Assembly (NCBI GenBank): GCA_028641055.1
Contig: CM054059.1
Coordinates: 111,302,263-111,366,262, forward strand
DNA length: 64,000 nt
From: Alopecurus myosuroides
Taxonomy: Eukaryota > Streptophyta > Magnoliopsida > Poales > Poaceae
Direction of reading: 5' to 3'
In this document: piece after piece, positions 10,878 to 23,400 of the stretch
How the letters are laid out: each line of letters opens with the position of its first letter
How positions within the stretch are numbered: position 1 is the stretch's first letter
The notes under the pieces: generated by a model
What the model saw: the letters and a program-made list of their open reading frames with translations, nothing else
The model's database searches: none
What the model was told of the DNA's origin: nothing
Made by a program: the position numbers and the translations under genes

Positions 10878-11726
10878 TTTTTGAAGTTGCACTTATTTTT
10901 GTCTTCCTATGCTAGTCACTTTGTGCTTTGTTGACTTGTTTTTCTACAATATTCTTTCTCATAGGGAGTGGGTTAGACTTAAATGTGCTTTATATTTGCT
11001 TCTTGATGCTCTCTTATTGTGCTTCAACTCATATTCTCATGTGATCTCATGTGAGCGTCTTCTCAAATTATCTTGCCTAGCTGAAAAGGCTTTAAAGAAA
11101 AGCGCTACCGTGAGACAACCCATTTTATTTTGTTGTTTTCAACATGTTTTCCTTTGTTTTCTTTGGTGTGCTTTGCACCTGGTGTTTTGTATTTCCTTAG
11201 CAACCCTGCTGTATATTTTCTTTTGAGTTTTTGTTGAGCCAAGTAAAGCCTCTAGGGGAAAGTTGAGGCTATATTTCGGATTTCTCCGCAGGAAAGAGAT
11301 TTCTATTGTCCACTGTTTATTCCGTATAAAATCACAGAAAATTCAAAATGACCTGAGGTTTTTGTGAGTAATCCTGAGATGTATATGAAAATTTTCTTAG
11401 TTGACCACTTTTTGATTTGAGAAACAGAAGATTTTCGAAAAATAATCATCTTTACCTGCTGTCCTGTTTCGACAGATTTCTGCCAATAATTGCATTTGCA
11501 TCTTAATCGCTTTCTTTTGGTGTTCTTTTGAGAAAAAGAGTTAAATAAGTTGTCACAGTAGCTAATGCGTTTTTGAGTGTTAGACATGTGTTGAAACTGA
11601 ACCATGTGAATTTATTATTTCGATTGCACTAACGTTGCTAATGAAGATTGTTAGAAGTTTGGTGTGAAGGAAGTTTTCAAGGGTCAAGAGAAGAGGATGA
11701 TATGATGTTATCAAGAAGAGTGAAAA

Positions 11727-11815
11727 TCCTAAGCTTGGGGATGCCCCGGTGGTACATTCAAGAAAATTTCAAGAAGACTCAAGCGTCTAAGATTGGGGAT
11801 GCCCAAGGCATCCCC
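11727..11815 (+). other. Duplicated polypurine-tract motif with perfect hairpin
   Basis: TAAGCTTGGGGATGCC (near 11730) and TAAGATTGGGGATGCC (near 11790) repeat the motif of the real polypurine tract at 13780-13794. The second copy forms a perfect 9-bp hairpin, GGGGATGCC/GGCATCCCC at 11795-11815, with a 3-nt loop. The same pair occurs in M (about 9283-9305), E (31945-32030) and G (40340-40425). Confidence 0.8.
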
Positions 11816-13779
11816 TTCTTCATCAACAAATTATCAGGTCACTTCTAGTGAAACTGTATTGTTATTCGGTGACATCTTATGTGCTTTACTTGGAGCGTCT
11901 TTTATTTTTGTTTTCAGTTTGTTTTGTTTTTTGCTTTCAGTTTGTTTTTACTTTTTCAATAAACTTGGTTGGACCCCAGAATTCTTTTATTGGAGAGTGA
12001 CACGCTCCGCTTTTTCATGGGAATACCTTGTATTCTTAATCTTTGTCTGGATGATGCATTTATTTAGCTCCTGTTTTGCATGCATCTCTTATTAGAGCTG
12101 TTAGTTTTAGTAGTATTATGTGAGTACTCTCATGTTTTCTTTCTGTAGCATTTAGAGAGTTTTTGTTAAAACATATCTTGTATAGTGCTTGTTAGGAGAA
12201 AGAAATTGTTGTTTAAAGTAGAATTTATATTGGTGCAAGTAGAAGCTTGTTTAGACTGTTGCTAGAACATTTCCATGCCATGCTAAATGTTATTTTAGTT
12301 CTAAATCCTTGTGATGTTGAGTAGCATGAATAGCCTCAAATAGCTGAGAGTGTTTAATATGTCATTGAAAGATTCATGAGTTGTTCTTGTCATAAAGAAG
12401 CATAAACTTTTGGTATTCTCTTTCGAATGTTTTAATTGGTTGACTTGGAGCATGCTCACACCATGTTTATGACTATGAACCAGTCACGAATAGCCTCCAT
12501 GACAACTTAGTTTTTGAACTATGATACTGCTTATGCTTTAATCAATGATGTTTATGTCGCTATGCATGATTATGGCTCTTATGCTCTCTTGATTTGTCGC
12601 TTCCAGTCTTTTGCTAGCCTCCACCTGTACTGAGTATGAGCTCTACTCGTGCATCCAACTCCCTTAAACCAAATTTTTTCCCATTGTGTCCACCATACCT
12701 ACCTACATGTGGTATTTAACCGCCGCTCCAAAGTGAATTGCTCATGTGTTACCTTTAAAACTTTCAAAATTACGCATGCTTTATGTTCCTATTTTTGCTC
12801 ATGAGGACATCAATAGAGAATCTTTATCTCACTTGTTCATTTGATTTCACACCCTGGACTAGTGGCTTCATACGCTTATCCAAATGATAGAAGAGCTGGC
12901 AGCGGGGTTCCCAGCCCCAAATTAATGACAACAAATTCTCTTCACTATTTTTGCCCCTGATTTATCAGACAAAGCATAATTGTGTAAACAAAAGAGAAAG
13001 AGGGATGACCTTCTACCCAGATGTGTCCTTCACATGGGAGCCTCTCTTGTGAATCCAGTTGGCTTGTGACGTACTGTATTTTCTGTTTACCATTCGTTGA
13101 CATTAGCATACATCTCCCAAAATATAGACACTCCTCCACGGTATGTGATTGTTGGCAGGCACCCGAGGATTCGGTTAGCCATGGTTTGTGAAAGATGGAT
13201 GCGAGGAGTGTCAAACTTTTAATACTTCTGTTTAATAAAATAAAAAGCTCTAGCACATGAGTGATCCCATCTTCCCTCCGCGAAGGGCCTTTCTTTTACT
13301 TTTATGTTGAGTCTCCATCTTCTAACTTTATGCACAGTTGAGAGAGAATTTTTGCCATTCTTACTTCTATATGCACTGTCCCATAAACATCAATAATTAC
13401 TTCATGATGTGATATCATTTGTTCTTAAATTATTTTCCCTAGTCTTCCTCATGAACTTTGAAGGTGTCATGGCATTTATGTTTTGCCCAACTCTTAAGGA
13501 CTAGCGAAATATCACTTTGCCATGCTTTCTCTATACCTGAAACAGACGTTTATGTTTCTTTGCATTGTTTCTCATGATCCTTTATTTGAGATACTCTTCA
13601 TGATGAAAAGTTATTGCTTTGCTTTATTATTGAAGTTCTATTTATCATGTTTGTGTTTGAAGTTCTATGATCTCAGCTTGCATATGCCTTTATATTTTTA
13701 TGATCAAGATTATGTTAGTAGCATGTCACCTAAGAAATTATTGTTTTATCGTTTACCTACTCGAGGACGAGTAGGAACT

Positions 13780-13794
13780 AAGATTGGGGATGCT
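13780..13794 (+). other. Polypurine tract of element D
   Basis: AAGATTGGGGATGCT directly precedes the LTR start TGATACGTC. Confidence 0.8.
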
Positions 13795-15329
13795 TGATAC
13801 GTCTCCAACGTATCTATAATTTCTGATGCTCCATTATAATATTATGCCAATTGCTACATGTTTTCTCCCTTGTTTATGCCATTTTTACATGTTTTCCGGG
13901 ACTAACCTATTAACAAGATGCCAAGTGCTATTTTCTGCTGATTTTGGTTTCAAAAAAGTTGTTCTGGAAATATTCTCGGAATTGGACCCCACAAAGCCCG
14001 AAGTGCGTATTTTCCCCAGAAGCATCCAGAAGACCGAAGAGGAGACGAAGAGGGGCAACAGGGGGCCCACACCATGGGGTGGCGCCCCCCCTTGGCCACG
14101 CCAGGGGGTGGTGTGGGGCCTCCAGGGCTCCACCGCGTCTGCCCTTTCGCCTATTTATTCCCCCCCGGATGGAAAACCCTAAACCCCTGATCAAATATCC
14201 CCGAAAACTTTCGCAGCCGCCGTCACCGTCAACCCTAGATCAGGGGGGTTCTGAAGCTGTCTCCAGCACCCTGTCGGAGAGGAAATCATCACCGGAGGCC
14301 TCTACATCACCATGGCTGCCTCCGAGTGATGCGTGAGTAGTTCATCCTTGGACTACGGGTCCATAGCAGTAGCTAGATGGTTGTTTCCTCCTCTTATGCC
14401 TCCATGTTTAGATCTCGTGAGGTGCCTAACATGATCGAGATTGATCTTATGTAAGTCTATGTGCTGTGTTTGCTGGATCCGATGAATATTGAACTTATGC
14501 CAATTTGATTATAGTCTTTATTGCATATGTTATTTGTGATCTTGCATGCTTTCCGTTGCTAGTGGTTGCTCTGGCCAAGTAGTTGCTAGTGACTCCAAGA
14601 GGGAGTATTTATGCTTGATAGTGGGTTCATGCCTCCTTTTCGCCTTGCTCGAGTGACAGAAACGTGAAGGGGGAGGATGTGTTATTGCCATTAGGGAGAA
14701 AACAGTGGTGAGAGTGCCCGCGTGTACAATCATTGCTTACATTACACATTTTGTTTAATGCAGTTATCTGTTGCTAGCAACTTAATACCTAAGGGGGTTC
14801 GGATGATAACCTGAGGGTGGATTATTAGTCATAGATGCAGTTGGATTACGGTCTATGTATATTGTTGTAATCCCGCACTAAATATCCTAGTAGTCATCAT
14901 GTCATGAATGTGCACTACGGTGCAACCTTTATTTGTCAATTTCCCAGCTGTAATTTGTTCACCCAGCATGCTATCTTATATGGAGAGACACCACTACTGA
15001 ACCTATGAACCCCGTTCCATTTTCCTATACTGTTAAAACAAACCACCACAACTTCCTGCTTTCTTTACTTACTGAAGCATACATTATTTTCCACACTATA
15101 CATCTAATCTTTGTTTTCAGCAAGACCGGTGAGATTGACAACCTCACTGTATCGTTGGTACAAAGTATTTTGGTTGTGTTGTGTGTAGGTTCCACGTTGT
15201 TGCTAACACCGGTGAGCCATCACCACCGTCAGTGGCATCAACCTTCCGAAGGTCCTCTTTCTCCTACTGGATTGATAACCTTGGTTCTCATCACAACCTC
15301 CTCTTGGGGTATGCCAACACACACCATCA
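13795..15329 (+). mobile_element. 3' LTR of element D
   Basis: About 1.5 kb, from TGATACGTCTCCAACG to CACCATCA. It matches the reverse complement of LTR G (36785-38399) throughout, for instance in CTAACCTATTAACAAGATGCC (13902-13922), GAATATTCTCGGAATT-type and GGTGAGATTGACAACCTCAC (15128-15147). The start and end resemble Fatima/Jeli-type LTRs of wheat relatives, from memory. Confidence 0.8.
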
Positions 15330-16799
15330 TCCATCACCAAGATCTCTTCTCTGGAAAGTAAGTGCTTCCTTCTCTATCTCGTGTTTTCTGTTATGCCTTT
15401 TTTTCTTGCTGGCTAACTCTGTTGTCTGATGCAGATGAGCATAAGATCTTTGTGGAGAAGCATCAGGACTGCACTACACTTGCTGAGTCTGCACAGAGCA
15501 AGACCTCGGCCCTTGAGAGGAAGCTTCTTTTCCTCCTCCTTATTATGTTTATATGTTCCCGATTTCCCGCTAACCGAACTGTTATTGCACAGCTGAACAC
15601 AAACTCTTTGCTGAAAAGCACCAAAACTGTCTCACTCTGGCTGAGACACAGATGCAACTTACTGATTGCAAGGCCAAGTTCAAGGACAAGCACCGGACCG
15701 AGAAGGCCGAGGTGACTCGGTTGAAGCTGGAACTGGCCGAGACTCAGAGGCAGAAGGTCGAGGCCGATAAGGCCAAGGCCGAGCTAGAGAAGGATGTTGC
15801 TATCGAGAAGGCCCGCCAAGAGCTAGAAATCAAGAATCTCAAGGACCTGAACACCGAGATCGAGTCCAGGGCAAACTCAGCGCAAACCCAGCTAGACAAG
15901 AAAAACTCGGACGTCAATAGGTGTCAGACCAAGCTCTCCGTACTCAACTTGGAGCTTAAAAGTAAGCTTCTTCTTTTCTCTGTTCCTTCTAATTCTTGAT
16001 TTGATCTGCCGTACTAATGTTGACTTAACTCGGACAACTTATCTCACAGGAGCATTCCCCGAGCTGGAAGGTAGCACCCTATAGGCCATCATGAAATCCA
16101 AGAAGAGAAGAGTTGAGGCTGGGGATGTTGTCACGGAGATGGTTGGCATCGAGAATCTCGTCGAGGCCATCAAGGCCCGAGTTTTGCCCCTCAGGTCTAT
16201 CGGAGCCAACCTCCTTTCTAGTGCACTCCGGGTTTACCGAAACTTCTGGCTGGGTAAAGAGGCCCCTAAGTCAATTGACAAGCTGTCCAAGTGTCTGGAC
16301 AAGACCAAGGATCGCCTCAAAGCGTGGCGCGCTTCTGCGCGTGGGCTGGTGCAGATGTGAGTCGGCAATTTGTTCTGTCCTGGTACGAGTCCATCAACAT
16401 CAACGCGTTCAAGACCATGTGGGACAAGTCCAAATGGTTCACGGATGAAGACCATGTTTGGGCTCGCCAGGAGGCCGCGCACCGGCTCGCCTCCAATGCC
16501 GATACCAAGGAGTTCGTTGATGGTCCTCCCGAGCGCGAGACCGAGGACGAGGAGGACGAGGAATCTGAGGACGAGGACGAGGAAGGTGGCGATGCCGAAG
16601 AAGAAACCGGGGCGGATGATGGCTCCGAGGAGGTCGACGAGGTGATCGAGGCCGAGATCGACCCGGCCAAAATCATCGAGACGACTGCCACTCAAGCCGC
16701 GGAGACTGTTGCCACCGAGACGGTGACCACCGAGGCTTCCACTGAGTCTGCTATCCCGGTGGGAACCGACACGGCTTCTACTCTTCCGGCTATGGCCTA
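15330..16799 (+). pseudogene. Antisense ORF of element F (3' exons; coiled-coil and acidic tail)
   Basis: Runs opposite to F's pol. A donor GTAAGTG at about 15358 ends a 5'-cut exon. An exon starts after GATGCAG at 15434 (DEHKIFVEKHQDC). Another starts after GCACAG near 15594 (AEHKLFAEKHQNC) and carries a Lys/Glu/Ala-rich coiled coil to about 15961, ending at donor GTAAGCTTC. The last exon starts after CACAG near 16050, continues with NLLSSALRVYRNFWLG, crosses a frame break near 16330-16345 and ends with a Glu/Asp run (16530-16640) and a stop at 16797-16799. The homologous N-terminal domain seen in I and J is missing, removed by D. Such ORFs are known in Tat elements; their function is unknown. 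Confidence 0.7.
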
Positions 16800-17344
16800 A
16801 TTCTCATCAAACAATCTCAAAACTTATTAGATGGATAGAAGTTGTAATCAAAACAATTAAGTTTGCGCAAGACTGGCTGAATGCCGGATTGCTTTAATTC
16901 GAGTCCCCGAGTCTGTTTTCTTATCCACTCGCCTTTTTTCTTCTCTGCTCTTGCGTACAACTTGTGGATTTTTGACAGTCGAGTCACAAGATTTCAAAAA
17001 CCAAGTTTATAATAATTAGAACTCTAAGATAAGAATTAAAACTGCCCAACACTTAGCCAAAAACAGAAGAAATAACAACTTCTATCGGTTGATTAGCTCT
17101 TTCTTTCCTTAGTAGTTTTTCAAGTGATCATTGACCCTTAGCTTGTTCTCTCGCTTGCCATGTAGACGGGTTTCGGACAACAGCAAAGTCGAAGAGTTGG
17201 CCCTTAGGTTTAAGCACACTACAAAACATACACACGAAATTCCGAGATGATTAACCGGCACAAACACGCACAGGCAGTCCCCGAGTTACTTCTCATGGTG
17301 ACGACATAGATTCAACTCGGTAAGGAGATACATACAATGCATTT
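16800..17344. other. Gap between antisense ORF and pol of element F
   Basis: Convergent 3' ends: the plus-strand antisense ORF stops at 16799 and the minus-strand integrase stops at about 17345. I see no gene here. AT-rich sequence after 16810 probably carries the 3' untranslated region of the antisense transcript. Confidence 0.6.
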
Positions 17345-18716
17345 TCAGGAATGAAAACGGCGAAGTAGAGCTACATTCCAGGGACGCTTAGTTTCTTCTC
17401 CGGACTTGTCCATCTTGTTCTGCTCTGGTTCCTGTGCATCAATGAGATAGTATGCATCATTGTGTAGAGCCTTGCTCACAATGAACGGCCCTTCCCACGG
17501 AGGGGAAAGTTTGTGCATCCCGGCTGTGCGTTGCACCACTCTAAGAACTAGATCTCCTTCTCGGAACACCTGTGGGCTTATTTTTCGGCTATGCTAGCGT
17601 TTCAGATTCTATTGATATACAACTAATCTTGATAGAGTTAATTCTCTTGCTTCTTCTAGAAAATCGACATCATCTTCTCGGGCTTCTCTTGCCTCTGCCT
17701 CTATACAGAGGGTTACTCTTGGTGAGTCATGCTCTATGTCGATGGGCAACACGGCCTCTGCTCCATATACCAGGAAGAATGGTGTGTATCTGGTAGATAG
17801 GTTAGGGTAGCCCTCAGACTCCACAACACCGCTGGTAGCTCATCTAGCCAACTACCCGGGGTTCGCTATAATGGCTCCATCAACCAAGGTTTTATACCAG
17901 ATAGAACCATTCCTTTGGCTCTTTCATCTTTTCATCTGATTCCGGACGCATGACTGACGCAATGTCGAGTCGGATCCTTTTCTCCTTGCAGAACCGAGCA
18001 AAAGCTCCCTCAGCGAAGTTTGTTCCATTATCTGAGATGATCCCATGCGGGTAGCCATATCTCAGGATAATATCCTTCAGAAAAGTCACAACTGTGTGCC
18101 CATCACACTTCCGGATTGGCTTCACCTCAATCCACTTGGTAAATTTGTCAACCATGACCAAGATGTGAGTCATGTTGCCCCGAGTTGGCTTGAAGGGACC
18201 CACCATGTCCAAAAACCATACTGCAAATGGCCAAGTGATAGGAATGGTCTTGAGCTCGGAAGCTGGCACATGGATCTTGCTAGAATATCTCTGGCACCCA
18301 TTACATTTCCTTACTAGATCTTCTGCTTGCTGTAGGGAAGTGAGCCAGAAGAAACCATGCCGAAATGCATTCTTCACTAGGGCCCGAGATGAGGCGTGGT
18401 GCCCATATTCCCCTTGATGTATCTCTCTGAGAATCTCTTCTCCCTCTTCTGGTTCAACTCAGCGGTGGAGCACGCCTGTAGTACTTCTCTTGTGCAAATA
18501 TTTGTTCATGATGGTGTAGACCTTAGATCTTCTCTATATTTGCATGGCCGAGACCGCATCACTCGGCAAAGTACCATCCGCCAGGTAAGACATTACGGGC
18601 TGGGCCCAATTCGTTATCGGTCGAATGGAAAAATTGGCTCATCAATCTCCATGGGCTCAGCCGACATGACAGACTCCGGGATAGAAGGAGTCCTAGAGTT
18701 CTCCATGATACACCCC
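17345..18716 (-). pseudogene. Integrase of element F
   Basis: Read on the minus strand. The HHCC finger (GHHASSRALVKNAF ... KCNGCQRY) lies at about 18400-18290. The DDE core keeps the first Asp in WFLDMVGPF (about 18215-18190) and the second in IISDNGTNF (about 18045-18020). The Glu region reads MRPESDEKMKEPKEW near 17950-17915 instead of the usual Pro-x-x-Asn-Gly-x-x-Glu, and the frame breaks there. The C-terminus (17824-17345) has RYTPFFLVYGAEAVLP and LVLRVVQRTAG ... PPWEGPFIV with ...RPWNVALLRRFHS, typical of the Tat/Ogre end. It is broken by stops and therefore inactive. Confidence 0.82.
18712..18716. repeat. Target-site duplication of element E, left
   Basis: ACCCC here and ACCCC at 35118-35122 flank element E exactly. 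Confidence 0.9.
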
Positions 18717-19860
18717 TGATGTCTACGCACGCTTCTATTCTTGTATACGGTGTTGGGCCTCCAAGTGCAGAGGTTGATAGAACAACGTCAAGTTTCCCTT
18801 AAGTGGATTACCCAAGGTTTATCTAACTCAGGGAGGTAGAGGTAAAGATATCCCTATCAAGCAACCCTGCAATCAAGATACAAGAAGTCTCTTGTGTCCC
18901 AACACACCCAATATACTTGTCAGGTATATAGGTGCATTAGTTCGGCGAAGAGATAGTAAAATGCAAGTAATATGGATGATAATAAGTGATAACACAATCT
19001 GAAATAAAAATGGCAGCAAGCAAACATGTAGCAGAACAGGCGGAAAACGGTGTTTCAATGCTTGGAAACAAGGCCTAGGGATCCTACTTTCACTAGAGGG
19101 CACTCTTAAAAATGATCACATAATTGACTGCATAAATATCATTTCTTCACTATGCTACTCCGAACCACTCTCCGGTCGAATAACGAACACTAATCATTGT
19201 GTAGGGCTTCAACAACACTCCTCAAGTCTATATTCCCTCTCTAGGGCACCCCAATGTCACTACGAGCGCCATAAATTAGTAATAAAACGCCACAATTTCA
19301 TAGGTTCACCTTCTAACACAAGATATAAATATCATGCTAAACCACACGGAGCACACACTGTCACCTTTGCCTCATGATCAAAGTGTTTACGGAGATAACA
19401 AAACCACTTGAGTATCATAACTGATGAAGATCAATCTACATATTCAACTAGATTACAAAGCTCATGATCACATAAAGATCACACCATGGGAGAGAAAGAT
19501 GAACCACATAGCTACCGGTAGAGCCCTCAACCTCGGGGGAGAACTACTCCCTCCTCATCATAGGAGACAACAACGAAGATGGAGATGGCGATGGAGTCGA
19601 TGGAGATGGCTTCCAGGGGCACTTCCCCATCCCGGCAGGGTGCCAGAACAGAGATATGTCCCCCCAAACTTGTCGGTGGCGGCGGCGGAGCTACGAATGT
19701 ATTTTGCAGAAAAGGTCGATTCCCCTAGATTTTATACATCGGGGATATATATGGGCGAAAGGGAGATGCCGGGAGGTGTCCAGGGGGCCCACACCCCTAG
19801 GTGGCGCGGCCAGGGGGACCCGCGCCACTCCATGGTGTGGCCACCCTGTGGCCCCCCTTT
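18717..19860 (-). mobile_element. Left LTR of element E, first part
   Basis: Starts TGATGTCTACGCAC and runs parallel to 33710-34855. It is interrupted at 19860 by element I and resumes at 29847. Confidence 0.88.
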
Positions 19861-20337
19861 TGATGGGGGGATGCTAACCCGGTATGCCAAGATCCGAGGA
19901 ATAACCCGGCCCAGGGACAGTGAGCAGGATACAGCTAGGGATAAAGATGTTTGTGGAGGCCCAAGCTCGTGGGCCTAGTGACCCGGATTATGGGTGTTGT
20001 AAAGGAAAGTTAGGGTTAGCACGCCGTGTCTGGGTAGGACCCGGGTGTGCCTTGTAAAGTAAGTTAGGGGGGTACGGGTACTATATAAACCGACCCTCGG
20101 GTATAGATTGACACAGAGATCTAGGAATCCTAGCAATATCGTGTGGTATCGAGTATCCAGTGTAAACCCTAATCGAGTTACTGTATCGAGAATAGAGACC
20201 CGGCGACTTCGATTGCCGGCTGTCAGATCAAGTTGCATCATGTCTTCCTTTGAGCTAAACCCTCTCCCGAACGCCTGTGTCGACTTGCCCCAAGATCAGT
20301 TACCCCTGGTAACATCTGCCGTGATTATCCCACGACA
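19861..20337 (+). mobile_element. 5' LTR of element I
   Basis: TGATGGGGGGATGC to CCCACGACA. A TATA box TATATAAA lies at about 20093-20100, followed by the presumed transcription start near 20125. Confidence 0.92.
20092..20100 (+). promoter_or_regulatory. TATA box of LTR I
   Basis: CTATATAAAC in the 5' LTR; the identical box in the 3' LTR is at about 29591-29599. Confidence 0.8.
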
Positions 20338-20339
20338 GT

Positions 20340-20358
20340 TGGCGCCCACCGTGGGGCC
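20340..20358 (+). other. Primer-binding site of element I
   Basis: TGGCGCCCACCGTGGGGCC begins two bases after the LTR end. TGGCGCC-type sites pair with a tRNA 3' end and are usual in Tat/Athila elements; the exact tRNA is not determined. Confidence 0.8.
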
Positions 20359-20402
20359 TGCGTCCAAAGGTGTCTACATCACGGGAGAAGCTCGGAAGGG
20401 CA

Positions 20403-23400
20403 TGGAGAATCTTGTCATCGGCGAGATCTACATCGACCACGAAGGGGAAAAGGTGGTGGACGATTCCGGCTGGGGGCCGGAGTCGGACCACCTCGAAACC
20501 GGATCCGTCATAACAATCGGCCGGATCAACGTCTTCATCGGTATGGTATGTGCTTCCAATTCGGTCCCTGACAACGTTGGATCTGATTCTATGCCAGGAA
20601 AAGCCACGTCTATCCGATCAGATGATGAAGAATCAACGGGAACGACATATCCAGCAGAAGAACCCATCGCGGAGTGGGAACAGCCGGAGGAGCCGGCGTG
20701 GACCCCACGCGACCGGGTCCAAGGAGAAGATGACACCGGGTCTATCCTGGATCTACTGGAAAACCGGTATGAGGAGAACGGTGAAGAGGAACAGCCTGAA
20801 TTTACACCGGATATCGCGCGCCGAGTTGCAGTCTATGCAGCCCCCGCAGCTAACCAAGGAAACACAGCCGCGGCACCAGTCGGGGCGGCTCAGGCAGTGG
20901 CCCAGCAACAGGGCGCGGTTAACGGAGACCCGGTCTTGACCCGGGTCGATGGAGAGTCAGCATCGGTCACCAGTCGCGCAGCAGATGAGGAGCAACACGC
21001 CAACATGTTCGGGTTTCAAGCCAATCGGACACCAGGGGCGGGTCCCTCTAATCCGCGTCACCCGGCCCTGTTCGATAATAATTTGATTTTGGATCCTACA
21101 GTCCTCGCCACTATTATCACCCCAGAAAACGCGGCAGAGCGTGTTAGAGATCTGGACGTGGCTCGTCGTGCATTGGAACAGCAAAGAAGGCAAGTGGAAG
21201 CAGATAGACAGGGGATGGCCACCCGACGGCGCGAGCTCGACGCGTTGGAAACCCGGCTTCGAGAGGAAACGTCCAGGATACATCAAAGGCACCACACCAG
21301 GTTGCCAGCGACGGGCGGGGTTATTAATCCGGCTAATTTGTTCATCACGCCTCAGGACCAACCGATACCAGTGGTGAACCAGGGAACCGCACCCCAACAG
21401 ACAACAGCAGCGACACATCCGGCGAATGAGCGGACCGGGTTACCCCCACCGCAAACTAGAGTCACAACCGGCAACGATTTACTGCCGCCGCCACCATCAC
21501 GATTCCGCACGCCAGCCGGCCACTACAACAATCCTATGGACAACGTATATGCGGCGACACTCGCATTGAATCAAATACCTGTGGGAGAGTCGCCCCATGC
21601 AGAGAAGACCCGGCAAGCCATCGAGCTGTTGCACACTGCGGTGGCACAGCAAGCCAATTACCCGGATCACAGAAGCGGAATGCACGGGACGCCATATGTC
21701 AGCCAGCAGCAAGGGAATTTACAAACAAGTTCGGCGTGGCGGAGGGAAGAGCAGCAGCAAATGCCGCCTCCTCCCCGCGCTCAGGCAGTATCAGCAGCAC
21801 AGGCCGTCGTGGACAGTTCTAGGGCTCGGAGGGCCGCGGCCGGGTCTGCAGCGCATGGACCTCCCGCAGCACAGCGCCCAGACGCGCCCCCCGCGGCGTC
21901 ACACGTTTCCAGGGCAAGGCCGGCTTCAATCATTCTTGCGGGGCCCAAGTGTCTCTCGGACAATATTAGAGCTGAACCTTACCCGGAAAAGTTCAAAGAG
22001 CCAGGGAAAGTAGTGAATTATGAGCCAACCATGGATCCCGAAACATGGCTAAGCAGTTACGAGATGGCAATGTCAATCCGCAACGCGTCCGAGAATCTTC
22101 AAGCCAAATTCATGTATCTGATGATGTCTGAAGGAGCAGCAAAATTGTGGTTCACCAATCTACCAGAGGGATCGATCAAGTCGTGGGAAGAACTGAAGAC
22201 CGCGTTTATCAAGCACTTTCACGGGACCTGCAGGAAATTATTCACCATCGATGATCTAGAGCGATGCGTCCAAAAGAAGGGAGAATCGGCGCGCAGTTGG
22301 GTGCGCCGGGTTATGGAGATACTTCACTCATCCACAGACATCCAGCCCAAGGATGCGCTGCAAGCCATGGCAAAAACATGCAAGTATATACCTTTAGTGC
22401 AAAAGTTAACTCGCATGAAGTCCAGTCGAAATGCGTCAGAAGTCACAATGGGAGAATTGATGGATGCGTGCAACAAACACGCTGCGACAGATACCACAGA
22501 AGAAGAAGCTGATGACAAGAAGACAAAAGCAAACACAAGCGGTAATGGAAGAACCGGCAACGGAACAGCGTCAGGAAACAACGGAAATAGTCAGAACAAG
22601 CGTCCCTTCGAAGGAGGCTCCGAGTTTGTCGCTAACACCGAAGCCGGGTCTTCAAGGCCAAGAGCAGAAGGAAACTTCAATACTGGAAATCACAACGGAG
22701 GAAACTACCAAGGGCCGCCCCGGCCGAGTAATAGTTGGGACATCTTCAGGATGGCGTGCCCAAAACACAGCAGGAATGGCAGGCCGGCTAACCACTCCTT
22801 GGAGCAGTGCGCCGATTTGCAAAGATGGAAAAATGAGGAAGTGCACAGAGCTATGCGAGGCGCAGGGCGGGGAGGAGGACCGGGTCCAGGGGCAAACCCG
22901 GGCAACGGCCCACCCCCAGCTGGTAACCCGGCGGCTGGAAATCAAGGTAATAACCAAGGGGGGGCAGGAGGCTTCCAGGCTAACCCCAAACAATTGGGTC
23001 AATATCATGTGCATACCACAGGAGGATCTAACAAGGACAAAAAGATACTGAAGCAAGCAGTCAACTCAGTTTCGTTAGCCGTTCCGAGATACTTGAGATG
23101 GTCAGAACAGGAGGTAACATGGAGCAGAAGGGATCACCCAGAAAGAGTGGAGCATCCAGGAGTCTTGGCACTAGTAGTCGCACCGCAAGTTAACGGGTAC
23201 GAACTAAAGAAGGTTTTAATGGATGGTGGAAGCAGCATCAATATACTATATTGGGAAACCTTCCTACGCATGGGTCTCAAGGAATCTCAACTGCAAAAAA
23301 GCTCAACAGTTTTTCATGGAATAGTGCCGGGTCATTCAGCATGCCCCGAGGGAAAAATCGCATTGGAGGTAGCTTTCGGAGAATCAAAGGATAACTATCG

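Larger units (their letters stand above)
8990..12108. repeat. Long inverted repeat, arms about 1.2 kb, spacer about 0.7 kb
   Basis: The left arm, about 8990-10185, is the reverse complement of about 10893-12108. Anchor pairs: AACAGCTCTGAACAAGAGAT (left) against ATCTCTTATTAGAGCTGTT (right), and the GAAGCACAATAAGAGAGCAT block near 10048 against its complement near 11010-11030. The spacer holds the repeat-protein frame. It arises from minus-strand fragment M meeting plus-strand element D head to head. Confidence 0.85.
10893..15329 (+). mobile_element. Element D: 5'-truncated Athila-like element with 3' LTR
   Basis: Plus-oriented internal 3' region (10893-13794), polypurine tract and LTR. Neither gag nor pol is present. 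The stretch 12100-13790 matches the 3' untranslated zone of element G in reverse (39000-40090), for example the TAGCCTCAAATAGCTGAGAG block near 12330. The 5' LTR and primer site are missing. The element ends where the antisense ORF of F begins, so it probably inserted into F; only the right flank TCCAT is available. Confidence 0.75.

Noticed and set aside
16234..16691. Minus-strand frames of 124-153 residues opposite the F antisense ORF
   Set aside because: Shadow frames of the acidic Glu/Asp-rich coding run on the plus strand.
20108..20402. Start of gag upstream of 20403 (Met at 20108 or 20240)
   Set aside because: This part lies in the LTR and primer-binding site; the open frame there is likely fortuitous, although the Met at 20240 lies in the transcribed leader and cannot be fully excluded.
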